A stretch of 64,000 nucleotides of DNA from Bdellovibrio bacteriovorus HD100 (GCF_000196175.1 NC_005363.1:1426001-1490000), one strand, 5' to 3'; shown: positions 50,606 through 60,336, numbered from the stretch's first letter. Translations and numbers: made by a program. The notes: generated by a model not told the origin, from the letters alone.

Positions 50606-52699
50606 ATGAAAACGACTGTCACAACATCGGTGGGTGGAAAACAAATTACCATCGAAACAGGCCGTTTGGCGAAACAAGCGGATGGCGCCGCTTTGGTAAG
50701 CTCCGGTAACAACATGGTTCTTGTTACTGCAACTTCCTCAAAAAAAGCCTCTGAACTGGATTTCTTCCCTCTGACTGTTGAGTACATTGAGAAGTTCTAC
50801 GCAACAGGCAAAATCCCAGGTGGTTACTTCAAACGTGAAGCAAAACCAACCAACGACGCGGTTCTGATCGCTCGTCTTATCGACCGTCCAATCCGCCCTG
50901 TATTCCCTGAAGGCTACCGCCACGAAACACAAATCGTTGCGACGGTGTTGTCTGCGGATGGCGCATTCCCACTGGAAATTCTAGCGAGCCTTGGTGCATC
51001 CGCGGCTTTGCATTGCTCTGACATTCCATTCAACGGCCCGACAGCAGCTGTGCAAATCGCACGCGTTGACGGTCAGTTCGTTGCCAATCCAACTCCACAG
51101 CAGATGGAAAAATCTGACATGGACATGATCGTTGCGGGTACTCGCAATGGTTTGTTGATGGTTGAAGGTGAAACGAAATTCATCTCTGAAGCAGACGCCT
51201 TGGCAGCCTTGAAATTCGGTCACCAGTCTTTGATTCCTCTTCTGAACGCACAGGATGAGTTGCGTGAAAAAGCCGGTTCTGTGGCGAAACGCGCTTTCAC
51301 TGCTCCATCCATCGATGCAGACTTCAAAGCCAAAGCTGAAAGCCTGTTGAGACCTAAAATTGCGGCGGCTCTTTCCATCAAGGAAAAACAAGACCGTTAT
51401 GCAGCTGCCAACGAAGCAGCAGCAGAAGCTGAAAAAGCTCTTCTTGCTGACATCGCTGACAAAGAGCTTTTGAAGCAGCGTAAAAAAGAACTGAACTCTA
51501 TCGTTGAAGATCTGAAATACCAGGAAGCTCGTTCCATGATTCTGGATCGCGCTGTTCGTATCGACGGTCGTGACGTGAAAACTGTTCGTCCTATCGCGAA
51601 CGAAGTGGGTATCCTGCCTCGCGCTCACGGTTCCGGCTTGTTCACCCGTGGTGAAACTCAAGTATTGGGCACTGTGACTTTGGGTACGGCTGATGACGAA
51701 CAAATGGTGGATTCACTGTTGGGTCTTCAGAAGCGCAAGTTCATGCTTCACTACAACTTCCCTCCATACTCTGTGGGTGAAGTGGGTCGTATGTCCGGTA
51801 CCAGCCGTCGTGAGATCGGTCACGGTAACCTGGCTGAGCGCGCGATCAAAGCGGTTCTTCCAGACTTCGAAAAATTCCCTTACACAATCCGTATCGTGTC
51901 TGAAGTTTTGGAATCCAATGGTTCCTCTTCCATGGGTACTGTTTGCTCCGGTATCATGGCATTGCTTGACGCCGGTGTTCCTTTGAAAGGCAACGTTGCC
52001 GGTGTGGCAATGGGGCTGATCAAGGAAGGTGACCGCGTTGCGGTTCTGACGGACATCCTTGGTGACGAAGATCACCTGGGTGACATGGACTTCAAAGTGG
52101 CGGGTTCTCCTGCGGGTATCACTGCTTTGCAGATGGATATCAAAATTGACTCTGTTTCCTTCGAAGTGATGGAGCAGGCTTTGGCGCAAGCTAAAGAAGG
52201 CCGCGCTCACATCCTGAACGAAATGGAAAAAGTGATGAAGGTTCCTCGTGGTCAGATCTCTGAATTTGCACCTCGTATCGAAACCATCAAAATCAAGCCA
52301 GACAAGATCCGTGAAGTGATCGGCTCCGGTGGTAAAGTGATCCGTGGTATCACTGAAGCTACTGGCGTTAAGATCGAGATCCAGGACGACGGTACTATCA
52401 ACATCGCGTCTGCTGATCCGGAAGCAACCAAGAAAGCAATTGCAATGATCAACGACATCATCGCTGAAGCTGAAGTGGGCAAGACCTACAAAGGCCGCAT
52501 CGTGAAAATCGCTGAGTTCGGTGCTTTCGTTGAAATCCTTCCGAACACACAAGGTCTTTTGCACATCTCTGAAATCTCCAACGAACGTGTACGCGCAGTT
52601 TCTGACGTACTAAAAGAAGGTGAAATCATCGATGTGAAAGTTCTTGAAGTGGACCGTTCTGGTCGCGTCAAGCTTTCCCGCAAGGCTTTGCTACAGTAA
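50606..52699 (+). CDS. pnp: Polynucleotide phosphorylase
   Basis: 697 residues. Two RNase PH-like domains (first inactive, second active; FMLHYNFPPYSVGEVGRM, LVDALLG-type SSMGTVCSG), linker, then KH (VIGSGGKVIRGITEATG) and S1 (GRIVKIAEFGAFVEILPN) domains at the C-terminus. Phosphorolytic 3' exonuclease of the degradosome. AAGGAG precedes ATG; downstream of rpsO as usual. Confidence 0.96.
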   Translation: MKTTVTTSVGGKQITIETGRLAKQADGAALVSSGNNMVLVTATSSKKASELDFFPLTVEYIEKFYATGKIPGGYFKREAKPTNDAVLIARLIDRPIRPVFPEGYRHETQIVATVLSADGAFPLEILASLGASAALHCSDIPFNGPTAAVQIARVDGQFVANPTPQQMEKSDMDMIVAGTRNGLLMVEGETKFISEADALAALKFGHQSLIPLLNAQDELREKAGSVAKRAFTAPSIDADFKAKAESLLRPKIAAALSIKEKQDRYAAANEAAAEAEKALLADIADKELLKQRKKELNSIVEDLKYQEARSMILDRAVRIDGRDVKTVRPIANEVGILPRAHGSGLFTRGETQVLGTVTLGTADDEQMVDSLLGLQKRKFMLHYNFPPYSVGEVGRMSGTSRREIGHGNLAERAIKAVLPDFEKFPYTIRIVSEVLESNGSSSMGTVCSGIMALLDAGVPLKGNVAGVAMGLIKEGDRVAVLTDILGDEDHLGDMDFKVAGSPAGITALQMDIKIDSVSFEVMEQALAQAKEGRAHILNEMEKVMKVPRGQISEFAPRIETIKIKPDKIREVIGSGGKVIRGITEATGVKIEIQDDGTINIASADPEATKKAIAMINDIIAEAEVGKTYKGRIVKIAEFGAFVEILPNTQGLLHISEISNERVRAVSDVLKEGEIIDVKVLEVDRSGRVKLSRKALLQ

Positions 52700-52702
52700 T
52701 AG

Positions 52703-53971
52703 ATGAATACAAAGTTCAAAAAATCTGAACTTTCTAACGGGATCCGGGTGGTGAGTGAACTCCATCCAGGGTCCCGTGCCGTTTCTATGGGTATTTGGGT
52801 TTTGACGGGCACTCGGGATGAAACTCCTGACGTGGCCGGGATCTCTCACTTGCTTGAGCACCTTGTGTTCAAGGGCACCAAAACCCGTTCAGCCTATCAA
52901 ATTGCCAAATCCTTGGAAGCTCTGGGCGGAGAGCTGAATGCTTACACCACCCGCGAGTACACTTGTTATCATGCTCTGGTTCTGAAGGATCACTGGGAAA
53001 AAGCCCTGGATGTTCTGGCAGACCTGGTTTCGAACATGAAGCTGACCCAGAAGGAGTTCGACCTTGAAAAAGGCGTGATCCTTCAGGAAATCGCCATGTC
53101 CGAAGACAGCCATGAAGACATGGTCTATGACGTGTTCTATGAACAGGTCTATGGCGCACATCCATTGGGTCGTCCTATTCTGGGTACGCCGGTATCGGTG
53201 GCGCGCATGAAGCAGACCCAAGTGATGAACTATTATAAAAAAACCTACACCGGCAAAAATATCATCGTCAGCGCCTCCGGGTGCATTGATCATGATGATC
53301 TGATGGCCGGGATCCAAAAGCGCCTGGGCGCAAAAAAGAAAAGCGAACTGAAGAACACCCGTCGCGTGCCACGCTGGTTGAACCGTCGTCACGTCGTTGA
53401 AAAACAGGCGGAGCAGGTTCACATGCTGTTGGGTCTTCCGACAGCCAGCTTCCAGGACAAACACCGTTTTGAGGCGGTGGTCACCAACACTTTGCTGGGC
53501 GGGGGGATGACCTCGAAGCTGTATCAAAGTGTGCGTGAAAAAAGAGGTCTGGTTTATTCCATTCACTCCAGTCTGAACACCAACATTGATTCCGGCATGC
53601 TGACAATTTATGCCGGCACCGAGGCGAAAAACGCGCGCAAGGTGGGGGATCTGATTTCGAAAGAGTTCGCCAAGATCCGCAAAGCGGGTGTGACCAAGGC
53701 GGATGTTGAGATGTGTAAAACTCAAGTCATCGGCAGTATCCTGCTGGGATCTGACGACATTGAAAACCGCATGACCTCACTGGCCGTGAACGAGATGGTC
53801 TTTGGCCGTTATCGCGCGGTAGAGTCCGTCATTGATGAAATCAAAGCAGTGACAGTGGATTCAGTGAATGAGTATATTCGCAACGTCCTGGATCTGGACA
53901 AAGCCGCAGGCGTTCTGCTGGGACCTGAAGTGACCAAGCTTCAGGACTGGTGGCAAGATCTAAAACTGTAA
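52703..53971 (+). CDS. M16-family zinc peptidase (YmxG/MlpA-like)
   Basis: 422 residues. Inverted zinc motif HLLEHLVFKG (H49, E52, H53) with the third ligand glutamate in GVILQEIAM; second half GGGMTSKLYQSVREKRGLVYS is the substrate-binding part. The size suits single-chain M16B members. In Firmicutes an M16 gene also follows pnp, so the synteny is broad. Starts four bases after pnp stop. Cytosolic, no signal peptide; peptide degradation or processing. Confidence 0.9.
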   Translation: MNTKFKKSELSNGIRVVSELHPGSRAVSMGIWVLTGTRDETPDVAGISHLLEHLVFKGTKTRSAYQIAKSLEALGGELNAYTTREYTCYHALVLKDHWEKALDVLADLVSNMKLTQKEFDLEKGVILQEIAMSEDSHEDMVYDVFYEQVYGAHPLGRPILGTPVSVARMKQTQVMNYYKKTYTGKNIIVSASGCIDHDDLMAGIQKRLGAKKKSELKNTRRVPRWLNRRHVVEKQAEQVHMLLGLPTASFQDKHRFEAVVTNTLLGGGMTSKLYQSVREKRGLVYSIHSSLNTNIDSGMLTIYAGTEAKNARKVGDLISKEFAKIRKAGVTKADVEMCKTQVIGSILLGSDDIENRMTSLAVNEMVFGRYRAVESVIDEIKAVTVDSVNEYIRNVLDLDKAAGVLLGPEVTKLQDWWQDLKL

Positions 53972-53990
53972 ATTTTGGGAAGGGCATCAT

Positions 53991-54440
53991 ATGCAAAAAC
54001 TGGCTGTAAAAATCAAAAAACTCGAAAACTTCCATGGCGATCTGCCTCAGTATCAGTCTTTGGGCGCCAGTGGTTTCGACGTGCGTGCCCAGCTTGCAGG
54101 TCCAGTGGTTTTGAACCCGGGCGAAAGAGCGATGATCCCAACCGGCCTCAGTTTCGAAATCCCACTGGGTTACGAAATCCAGGCGCGCCCCCGCAGCGGC
54201 TGGGCAGCAAAAAGCGGCCTGACTGTCCTGAACACTCCGGGCACCATCGATGCTGACTATCGCGGCGAAGTAAAAATCATCGTGATCAACCTGGGCAACG
54301 AAGCGGTCACCATCAACGATCAAGAGCGTTGTGCTCAACTGGTGCTAGCACCCGTAATCCAAGCACAATTCGAACTGGTTAACGAACTAAGCGACACCGA
54401 GCGTGGCGCAGGCGGGTTCGGCTCCACTGGAAGAGCTTAA
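53991..54440 (+). CDS. dut: Deoxyuridine 5'-triphosphate nucleotidohydrolase
   Basis: 149 residues with all five dUTPase motifs in order: GFDVRA, PRSGWA, GTIDADYRGEVKI, RCAQLVLAP and the C-terminal GAGGFGSTGR. Hydrolyses dUTP to dUMP, preventing uracil in DNA and supplying dTMP precursor. SD GGGAAGGG before ATG. Follows the M16 gene by 19 bases. Confidence 0.95.
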   Translation: MQKLAVKIKKLENFHGDLPQYQSLGASGFDVRAQLAGPVVLNPGERAMIPTGLSFEIPLGYEIQARPRSGWAAKSGLTVLNTPGTIDADYRGEVKIIVINLGNEAVTINDQERCAQLVLAPVIQAQFELVNELSDTERGAGGFGSTGRA

Positions 54441-54454
54441 GCGCGACCGTTGAA

Positions 54455-54486
54455 AAAGGCCCATCTGACTTCGTTGTCGGGCCTTT
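54455..54486 (+). terminator. Probable terminator after dut
   Basis: AAAGGCCC (54455-54462) pairs with GGGCCTTT (54479-54486) around a 16-base loop; only a short U stretch follows, so efficiency is uncertain. Confidence 0.5.
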
Positions 54487-54544
54487 CGCTTCACTTCGAC
54501 GTGCAGGAGCACGCCTCCGTTGCGCGAAAAACCCTCCGCGTGGC

Positions 54545-54604
54545 AATCGGACCTCCTGTCCGATTCCCTTCGGGCAAGGCTCGAATGGCCTTCATGGCCA
54601 TTCG
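54545..54604. other. Two consecutive perfect hairpins
   Basis: AATCGGAC/GTCCGATT (54545-54552/54558-54565) and CGAATGGCC/GGCCATTCG (54582-54590/54596-54604), each with a five-base loop, and a small CCTT/AAGG stem (54567-54570/54576-54579) between them. Resembles a REP-like element or structured RNA. Confidence 0.5.
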
Positions 54605-54671
54605 ATGCATCTGGACCTTTTTGAACGGTCGCTTGTTTTGGTGGTAGAGGGGAAAATTATGAAGCAACGTC

Positions 54672-54700
54672 AAAAAGAGCACCTTTAGGTGCTCTTTTTT
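54672..54700. terminator. Strong bidirectional terminator
   Basis: AAAAAGAGCACC (54672-54683), loop TTTA, GGTGCTCTTTTTT (54688-54700). Serves the plus or minus direction; on the minus strand it would end the transcript running out of the YIP1-like gene through the folded region. Confidence 0.85.
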
Positions 54701-54742
54701 TGTTTCAAGATAAGCCCGTTGTTAAATTTAACCCGAGAAAGA

Positions 54743-54899
54743 GGGGCTGTCTTGGCTCTGGCAGACTGATGCCAGAAACGGAAGCGACCTCCGTGGGCGC
54801 CACGATGGCGCGCACCCGCGCGCAGCGCGGGCCACGGCAGAGCCCGGACGGCGTGTCGCGGAGTTGCAGGCAGCAGACTGACGGAGCCAAGACAGGCCC
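54743..54899. ncRNA. Candidate structured RNA or structured 3' UTR
   Basis: Outer arms 54743-54758 and 54884-54899 are complementary at about 15 of 16 bases. Inside are CTGGCA/TGCCAG (54758-54763/54770-54775), a stem CCGTGG/CCACGG (54791-54796/54832-54837) that encloses two further hairpins, GCGCCA/TGGCGC (54797-54802/54806-54811) and CCCGCGC/GCGCGGG (54815-54821/54825-54831). The nested branching pattern is more than chance. Which strand is transcribed is unknown; on the minus strand it would be the 3' UTR of the YIP1-like gene, ended by the terminator at 54672-54700. No known RNA family recognised. Confidence 0.35.
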
Positions 54900-54906
54900 G
54901 TCGTAT

Positions 54907-55485
54907 CTACCCCAGGCGTTCAAGACGGGAGATGTCGATTCTGTTCCAGAGCCAGATGATGAAGACGATGGCGAACAGGATTGTGACTAATCTGAGGGCG
55001 CGGCGTTTTTCCATCTGGAAGTTTTCAGTCAGGCCCACCGCCATCAGCAGTGCGGTGAAGGCAAAGCCCAACAGGGTGATCGGTGGCAGCAGTTCAGATC
55101 CCACTTGGAAAATAAAGAACGGGATGTTCGCAAAGAGCACCAGCGTGAAGATCTTGCGCAGGGAACAGGTGCGTTTTTCAAAGACCTGGAAGTAATAGTA
55201 AATGAACAAAGAACCGATGAAGGTCGTCACGGCAGCGACCATCGGGGATACAATGATGCCACCCATGATGCGGAAGAAGTTTGGTGGGACAAGGCCGGTT
55301 AAAACTCCGGATAAGATCGACAGGGCCACCAACGTCATGATCAACAATGGCCAATTCCAGTCGGGAAGAGTTTTGATTTTTTCAACCGGGTGGCGAAGAT
55401 AGTTGATGATATAGCGGATGACCTCTTTGGTCATTTCAAAAGAGGGCTGCTGCTTGTTCGGGGTGACGTCACGATAGTCGCTCAT
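54907..55485 (-). CDS. YIP1-family membrane protein
   Basis: 192 residues with about five membrane helices and the short cytoplasmic start RYIINYLRHPVEKIKTLPDW typical of Yip1 domain proteins; helices include LIMTLVALSILSGVLTGLV and GGIIVSPMVAAVTTFIGSLF. Bacterial members are of unknown function. ATG 55485; next gene upstream on the same strand begins 43 bases away. The 3' end runs into the structured region. Confidence 0.7.
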   Translation of the reverse strand: MSDYRDVTPNKQQPSFEMTKEVIRYIINYLRHPVEKIKTLPDWNWPLLIMTLVALSILSGVLTGLVPPNFFRIMGGIIVSPMVAAVTTFIGSLFIYYYFQVFEKRTCSLRKIFTLVLFANIPFFIFQVGSELLPPITLLGFAFTALLMAVGLTENFQMEKRRALRLVTILFAIVFIIWLWNRIDISRLERLG

Positions 55486-55527
55486 TCCATTATCTCACCA
55501 CCACGATTTAGGTCTGGCAAGGTGTAT

Positions 55528-56190
55528 TTAGGATTCCCGAAGATCCATCTCCGCCAAAGTTTGCGCGCGCTCAAGCAAACGGCCGGAGTTTTCAAGGGCT
55601 GTGGCGGGCAATGCCCCCAGTGAACTTAAGCTGTTCAAGTCCTTGCGACGGACCCACTGTTTGTGCAGATGATACCCCAGATGTAAGAACAGACTGCCTT
55701 TGGGAGTGTCCCTCATCTCGATCTCAGCGACCGGCAAAGGGAAGGCCCGCAAATCTCCGGGGCCGGTGTCTTTGCCGCTGTCGCAGATGCGTGTAATGCT
55801 CATCACGGACGGGGATCTTTTGCGTAAGACATCCTGGAATTCAGTGAACGTAGGTGTATCAAGTACCAGGTGGAATTTTCTATTCTGGGACTCCTGCTGA
55901 TTCAGGAAATATTCAAATCTCTCCTGGCGCAGCCGGGGATTGTTCCAGGGCAGATGCAGAGTGAAGACCTCGTAGCCGTGTTCTGCCAAATAAGGTGTGT
56001 ACAGATTCCAGTACGAACTGAAGTAAAACATCGAACGGGGGCCGGTCAGAAAAAGCACTGGCCAGCGAGTTAATAGACAATTGGGCTTTAGTTCAAACGC
56101 AAAGTCTTTGCGACGTCGGGCCCGGTTGGTCAACAAAGCCAAGCCCAGAAAGAAAACAGCCAGGGAAAGGGTCAATATAATTACGTCCAC
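55528..56190 (-). CDS. Membrane-anchored alpha/beta-hydrolase-like protein, unknown
   Basis: 220 residues from GTG 56190. An N-terminal membrane anchor (VIILTLSLAVFFLGLALL) is followed by PVLFLTGPRSMFYFSSYWN, an alpha/beta-hydrolase-like oxyanion start, and HGYEVFTLHLPW as in lipases. No nucleophile GxSxG motif was found in the rest, so it may be a degenerate or truncated hydrolase fold. Weak SD. No function assigned. Confidence 0.55.
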   Translation of the reverse strand: MDVIILTLSLAVFFLGLALLTNRARRRKDFAFELKPNCLLTRWPVLFLTGPRSMFYFSSYWNLYTPYLAEHGYEVFTLHLPWNNPRLRQERFEYFLNQQESQNRKFHLVLDTPTFTEFQDVLRKRSPSVMSITRICDSGKDTGPGDLRAFPLPVAEIEMRDTPKGSLFLHLGYHLHKQWVRRKDLNSLSSLGALPATALENSGRLLERAQTLAEMDLRES

Positions 56191-56230
56191 GTTTGATTAT
56201 AGAAATTCTTCCGCAGAAAAATCAAGGCCT

Positions 56231-58567
56231 CTAGAACCGGCGCATCCATTCCAGCAAGGTTTGTACAACATCGGCGCGGCTGTCTTCCTGGCTCAGTTCC
56301 GTGCGCACGGACCAGTTGCCTCCAAGTCGGCGGCGCAAAGTGAACTGGCGTTGTTCGGTCATGTTCGACTGCATGCTAAAGGTGGTGTTGTCATCCAGAC
56401 GCATTCGCGCGGTGTAGGACTGGCTGTTGGGATCATAGCTGATGGATTGAATCGGGGTCGAAGATAAAAACATCAGCGAGAACAAACCCAGGGCTCCGTC
56501 AGAAACGGCCCGGCTCATGTTCGATGTCGAGTTGACTTCGTCTTCATTCAGTTCATCCAAAGATTTGTCGAAGAGCAGCACCGAAAGGATCTGCTGCTGA
56601 TTCAGCTGCGGGTCGCTTTCCAGATTCACGATTGGGCGTTGGGTGTTTCCCAGTAACAATATACGGATGTTCACTTCCGGATTGGAATAAGAGATCTTCC
56701 CGGAAAGTTCCGGAGCTACGGTGTCCGGGTGGAAGATTAAGTCCACATTGTTGACTGTGGCTTTTTTGCGGAAGAATTCAAACGGAAAGCTTTGCACCAT
56801 GACTTTACCTTGGGGCTTACGATCACTTTGTACCTGCATGTCCAAGGCGACCGGCACCGGGCTTTGCAACAGGTTTGAAGAAATCAGCACGGGCTTTTCG
56901 GTTTTGATATTCACCGACCACAGCAGTTCAAACGGAATCCTGGATGTGGGGGCGGGTTTTTCCTCTTCAATAATATCCAGGTCTTTGCGCATAACAAAGC
57001 GCTTGTCGGGCAGAACTTGAGGAGGGACCGCCAGGCGCAGAGGCGGGGCCTGCAAATGCACGTCTTGCAAAACGACATCGGCATGAACCTTCAATCCCCG
57101 GGGTTTTAAAATCTTACCCAGTGTTTCCAGATCAGCAGTGGCCTTCACGAAGAGCTTTTGATTTTTGGAGCTTAAGCGGCTCTGCGCAGTGGCATCGGCC
57201 TGCAGGGGTGAATCCAGATCCGTTAGCTGCGCGTGCACATCAAGTTCGATGTCGCCGGTCAGCACATGCAGGGGAGCGGGCACGGCAAACGGGGTCGATT
57301 CGAACAGATCCTTCCAAACCACAAAGTCAGGGATGCGCAGGTGGATCTCGGTCGCGGCTTTGGCGGCGGTGAGTTGCAATGGCTTCTGCAGTTTGATTTC
57401 CACTTCGCCGGTAAGTTGAACTTGCGCTTGCAGGAAAGTGTTTGCGCCGCTCAGTTCAGCCTGCCCGTTAATTCTAAGACGCTCAGATGCGCCCTTGCCT
57501 TGCGTGTGCGCAGTCAGCGTGGCCGTCAAAATGGTGTCGACGCTTTTGATTCCCGCACGGTTCTTGTCAGGGGTGACCCGCAATCCGCATTGCAGGCCGG
57601 CTTTGGCAGGATACCCCTTTTCGGAATCAAGTGTCGCCTTCACTGCGCAGCTTTGCAGGCGCAGGGAAGTTTTGCGCCAGATGTTTTTTAGCTGAATGTC
57701 ACCCAAAGTGACATTCAGTTCTTTATTCGACCAGTGCAGGTCCACGGCGGGGTTCAGTTTGATCTTTCCATAGCGGATCAATGGCTTTGCTTGGGCACGA
57801 AGATCGCGGCCCCAGTTCACACTCAGGGGCGTTTCGAGGCTCATGGACGGCAGCGATACGTGAGCTTTTCCATTCACCGAAAGCTTTTGTGAATCGAAAA
57901 GAATATTGGACTGGACCTTGGCGGCAAAAGTGCCTTCTTGCTCTGCCTGAGCGGCAAGATTGAAATTCAATTCGGATGTTTGATCACTTGGCAGACGAAC
58001 CAGCTCGGCTTGCGCTAACAGAGGGGCGCCTTCCGGGAAATTGATCCGGACATTCTTGGCCGACAGGTGCAACGCCCCAATCAGATTAAAATCCAGCCCT
58101 TGTGGCATCACCTCGGAAAACGCGGGCAGTTTTAAGTCAGGCAGCAGGGACTTGGGCTCTTCCGGGGCTGCTTCTTTGGCTGGCAGGTTCAGGGTCAATT
58201 CGGAAACTTCCATGGTGACTTCACGCAACTGTTCAAGCTTTGGACGCCAGTTGGTGAAGGCCATCGCCACATCCACAGAAATGGCGGGCGCACAGGTGTG
58301 CAGTCGTGGCGCGTAGGACACGCATAGATTTTTTGCCGACACCTGAATGCGTTTGTGTGTCCAGTCCGGGCTTTCAAATTTAAAGCTCAGTTGATCCCAG
58401 GAAATCTTCAAGTTGTCAGGGGCATATTGCAAAGCCCAGCGTGCGTTTTTTTCGTTGATCACCAGCTCGGGTTTCATCCACACATACGCCAGGCCCGCAA
58501 TCAGCAGTACGAAAATCAGCAAAACCAAGGCTACAAAAATCTTCAGGGACTTCATGAGCAACGCCAT
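56231..58567 (-). CDS. tamB: TamB-like translocation/assembly protein (short form)
   Basis: 778 residues: N-terminal membrane anchor (LKIFVALVLLIFVLLIAGLAYVW), a long beta-rich repetitive middle, and a C-terminal DUF490/TamB region (VNIRILLLGNTQRPIVNLESD, LNQQQILSVLLFDKSLDEL). Shorter than E. coli TamB (about 1260). TamB spans the periplasm and, with TamA, moves lipids or outer-membrane proteins. ATG 58567 overlaps the TamA-like stop by one base (TAATG). Confidence 0.82.
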   Translation of the reverse strand: MALLMKSLKIFVALVLLIFVLLIAGLAYVWMKPELVINEKNARWALQYAPDNLKISWDQLSFKFESPDWTHKRIQVSAKNLCVSYAPRLHTCAPAISVDVAMAFTNWRPKLEQLREVTMEVSELTLNLPAKEAAPEEPKSLLPDLKLPAFSEVMPQGLDFNLIGALHLSAKNVRINFPEGAPLLAQAELVRLPSDQTSELNFNLAAQAEQEGTFAAKVQSNILFDSQKLSVNGKAHVSLPSMSLETPLSVNWGRDLRAQAKPLIRYGKIKLNPAVDLHWSNKELNVTLGDIQLKNIWRKTSLRLQSCAVKATLDSEKGYPAKAGLQCGLRVTPDKNRAGIKSVDTILTATLTAHTQGKGASERLRINGQAELSGANTFLQAQVQLTGEVEIKLQKPLQLTAAKAATEIHLRIPDFVVWKDLFESTPFAVPAPLHVLTGDIELDVHAQLTDLDSPLQADATAQSRLSSKNQKLFVKATADLETLGKILKPRGLKVHADVVLQDVHLQAPPLRLAVPPQVLPDKRFVMRKDLDIIEEEKPAPTSRIPFELLWSVNIKTEKPVLISSNLLQSPVPVALDMQVQSDRKPQGKVMVQSFPFEFFRKKATVNNVDLIFHPDTVAPELSGKISYSNPEVNIRILLLGNTQRPIVNLESDPQLNQQQILSVLLFDKSLDELNEDEVNSTSNMSRAVSDGALGLFSLMFLSSTPIQSISYDPNSQSYTARMRLDDNTTFSMQSNMTEQRQFTLRRRLGGNWSVRTELSQEDSRADVVQTLLEWMRRF

Positions 58568-60288
58568 TAGAACTCCCTTCCGAAACTGAAGAAGAACTGA
58601 TAGCCGGGGTCGACATCGTTCGGTACGGGATCAATGACAAAGCCCCTTCCAAGGGTTGCCCGCATGGAACCAATCGGGGAGCCCCAGCGCAGTCCGGCTC
58701 CGGGGGAATAGTATAGCGCAGAGCTCAGCTTCATGGAGGACTCGCCCCCTTTGGCGGCATCAAAAAAGATCAACGGCTGTAAGTTGTATGGAAGGACATC
58801 GCCCGCTCGTAACTCGAGGCCCTGATAGATGTAAGTCAAATAACCTTGTCCGTCCTGAGGCAACTGCTTACGGGCAAACCCGCGCAAGTCCGCATCACCC
58901 CCCATGAAGAAGCGCCAGTTGACCGGAATCTGATCGCTTTGGGTAAAACCATCCGGCAGAATGAAGGCCCCCATGGATCCACGCCAGCCCAAAATCAAAA
59001 ACGGAGGGTCCCAATCCTGTAAATTCCAAAGCACCTGATGGCGCAAAGTCAGACGGTGCAGATCTTCGTTGGCGACGGCACCATCCACCTGCGAAGCGGA
59101 ATTAAACGTGATCGTCCAGCCTTTCTGGGGGTCTGCCAAATAGTATTCATACATGTGACTGGTCAGACTGACTTCGGTGCCCAGATACAAAGAATCAATA
59201 CGATAAGGCCCCGGTCCCCGAATGACATCCGTGCGAGTCAGATACGGCCCCAGTTGAAAACTGCTCGTCGCGGTGGACCACTCTTTTCCGAATGAAACTC
59301 CGGTTCCCATCTCATAAGTCATGGCCTCGTAGTTGCTTTCTGATTCGTGGCGAATTTTTGCGCCGCTGATCAGGTGGGTGCGCGAACTTAAGTCATCCAG
59401 AAAATAATGATAGTGGTTGAAGATGATGTACTGTTCGATGAACGAGGCATAAAGAGACGTTTCCAAAGAATCCGCAGCGGGTGTCAGGCGCGCTTGTTTG
59501 AAAGTCGATTTGATCAGGGCTCCGCCCTCAGAGTCAAAGCCGACTCCAAAGCTGAGCAAGCGGGGTTTGGCGGGAATCATTCGGCGCACGATCGAATAAC
59601 TTCCGTCCTTCTGGCAGGCGATGTCGTAATAGGTGCTAAGAAACAAATCTTCATTCAGCACTCGGGTGGAGCTTAGCTCCAGCAGGCGAATGTCAAAAGG
59701 CTCACCCGGAAGAAGCGCGGAAAAGCGCTCCAGAATGGCCGGATCCAAATCCTCTTCGCCCATGGTCGGATAAGTGCCAAAGACGGCCGGTGTTCCCGCA
59801 TTCACATCCAGCAGGAAGGTTTCTTCGTCGATGATTCCGCGGGACTCAACTTGAGGACACACATAGCCGTTTTCCTGCAGACGGCGCAGGGCCCACTTGT
59901 TGATCTCATCCAGGATGTTCGGAGTGAAGGGGCGATTCAGAATATACCGGCGCTTCTTCCACTCCCAAACGGGCGGGGCGTGCAGGACGTTGAGCTTTTT
60001 GACGTGGGACTTGGGCCCGGTCTGCACCAGAAGCAGATCTTTTTCATAGGTGAACTGGGCTTGGTGATAAGCGCGGCTTTGCAGGAAACTTTTCAGGAAA
60101 AAAATACGCTGGTTGTCCGGAATGCTTTTCCACGCGTCATTTTTGGGGGTGCCGCACAGCCAGTCTTTTTCGGTGTCGGTGAATTTGATCTCTTCCGTGC
60201 CTTCGATGCGAATGCCACACAGGGATGTGGTGGCCGCCTTGGCAGAAACAGAGATCAGAAGTGTCAGCAACAGCAGGAAAAAGGGCAT
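58567..60288 (-). CDS. tamA: TamA-like Omp85-family outer-membrane protein
   Basis: 573 residues: signal peptide (FFLLLLTLLISVSAKA), about three N-terminal POTRA-like domains (25-250), then a 16-strand-type barrel. The L6 loop motif is FFMGGDADLRGFARK (RGF), and the last strand ends YQFFFSFGREF with terminal Phe. Precedes and overlaps the TamB-like gene, giving a complete TamAB pair. Confidence 0.85.
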   Translation of the reverse strand: MPFFLLLLTLLISVSAKAATTSLCGIRIEGTEEIKFTDTEKDWLCGTPKNDAWKSIPDNQRIFFLKSFLQSRAYHQAQFTYEKDLLLVQTGPKSHVKKLNVLHAPPVWEWKKRRYILNRPFTPNILDEINKWALRRLQENGYVCPQVESRGIIDEETFLLDVNAGTPAVFGTYPTMGEEDLDPAILERFSALLPGEPFDIRLLELSSTRVLNEDLFLSTYYDIACQKDGSYSIVRRMIPAKPRLLSFGVGFDSEGGALIKSTFKQARLTPAADSLETSLYASFIEQYIIFNHYHYFLDDLSSRTHLISGAKIRHESESNYEAMTYEMGTGVSFGKEWSTATSSFQLGPYLTRTDVIRGPGPYRIDSLYLGTEVSLTSHMYEYYLADPQKGWTITFNSASQVDGAVANEDLHRLTLRHQVLWNLQDWDPPFLILGWRGSMGAFILPDGFTQSDQIPVNWRFFMGGDADLRGFARKQLPQDGQGYLTYIYQGLELRAGDVLPYNLQPLIFFDAAKGGESSMKLSSALYYSPGAGLRWGSPIGSMRATLGRGFVIDPVPNDVDPGYQFFFSFGREF

Positions 60289-60336
60289 GCCTAGAGTTAG
60301 CAGTTCTTAGGCATGCGGGCAAGGTCAGGGAATGAT

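Larger units (their letters stand above)
54441..54906. other. Hairpin-rich non-coding region (466 bp)
   Basis: No ORF of convincing coding style. It contains the dut terminator, two perfect hairpins (54545-54565 and 54582-54604), a strong terminator (54672-54700) and a GC-rich multi-branched fold (54743-54899). Confidence 0.7.
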
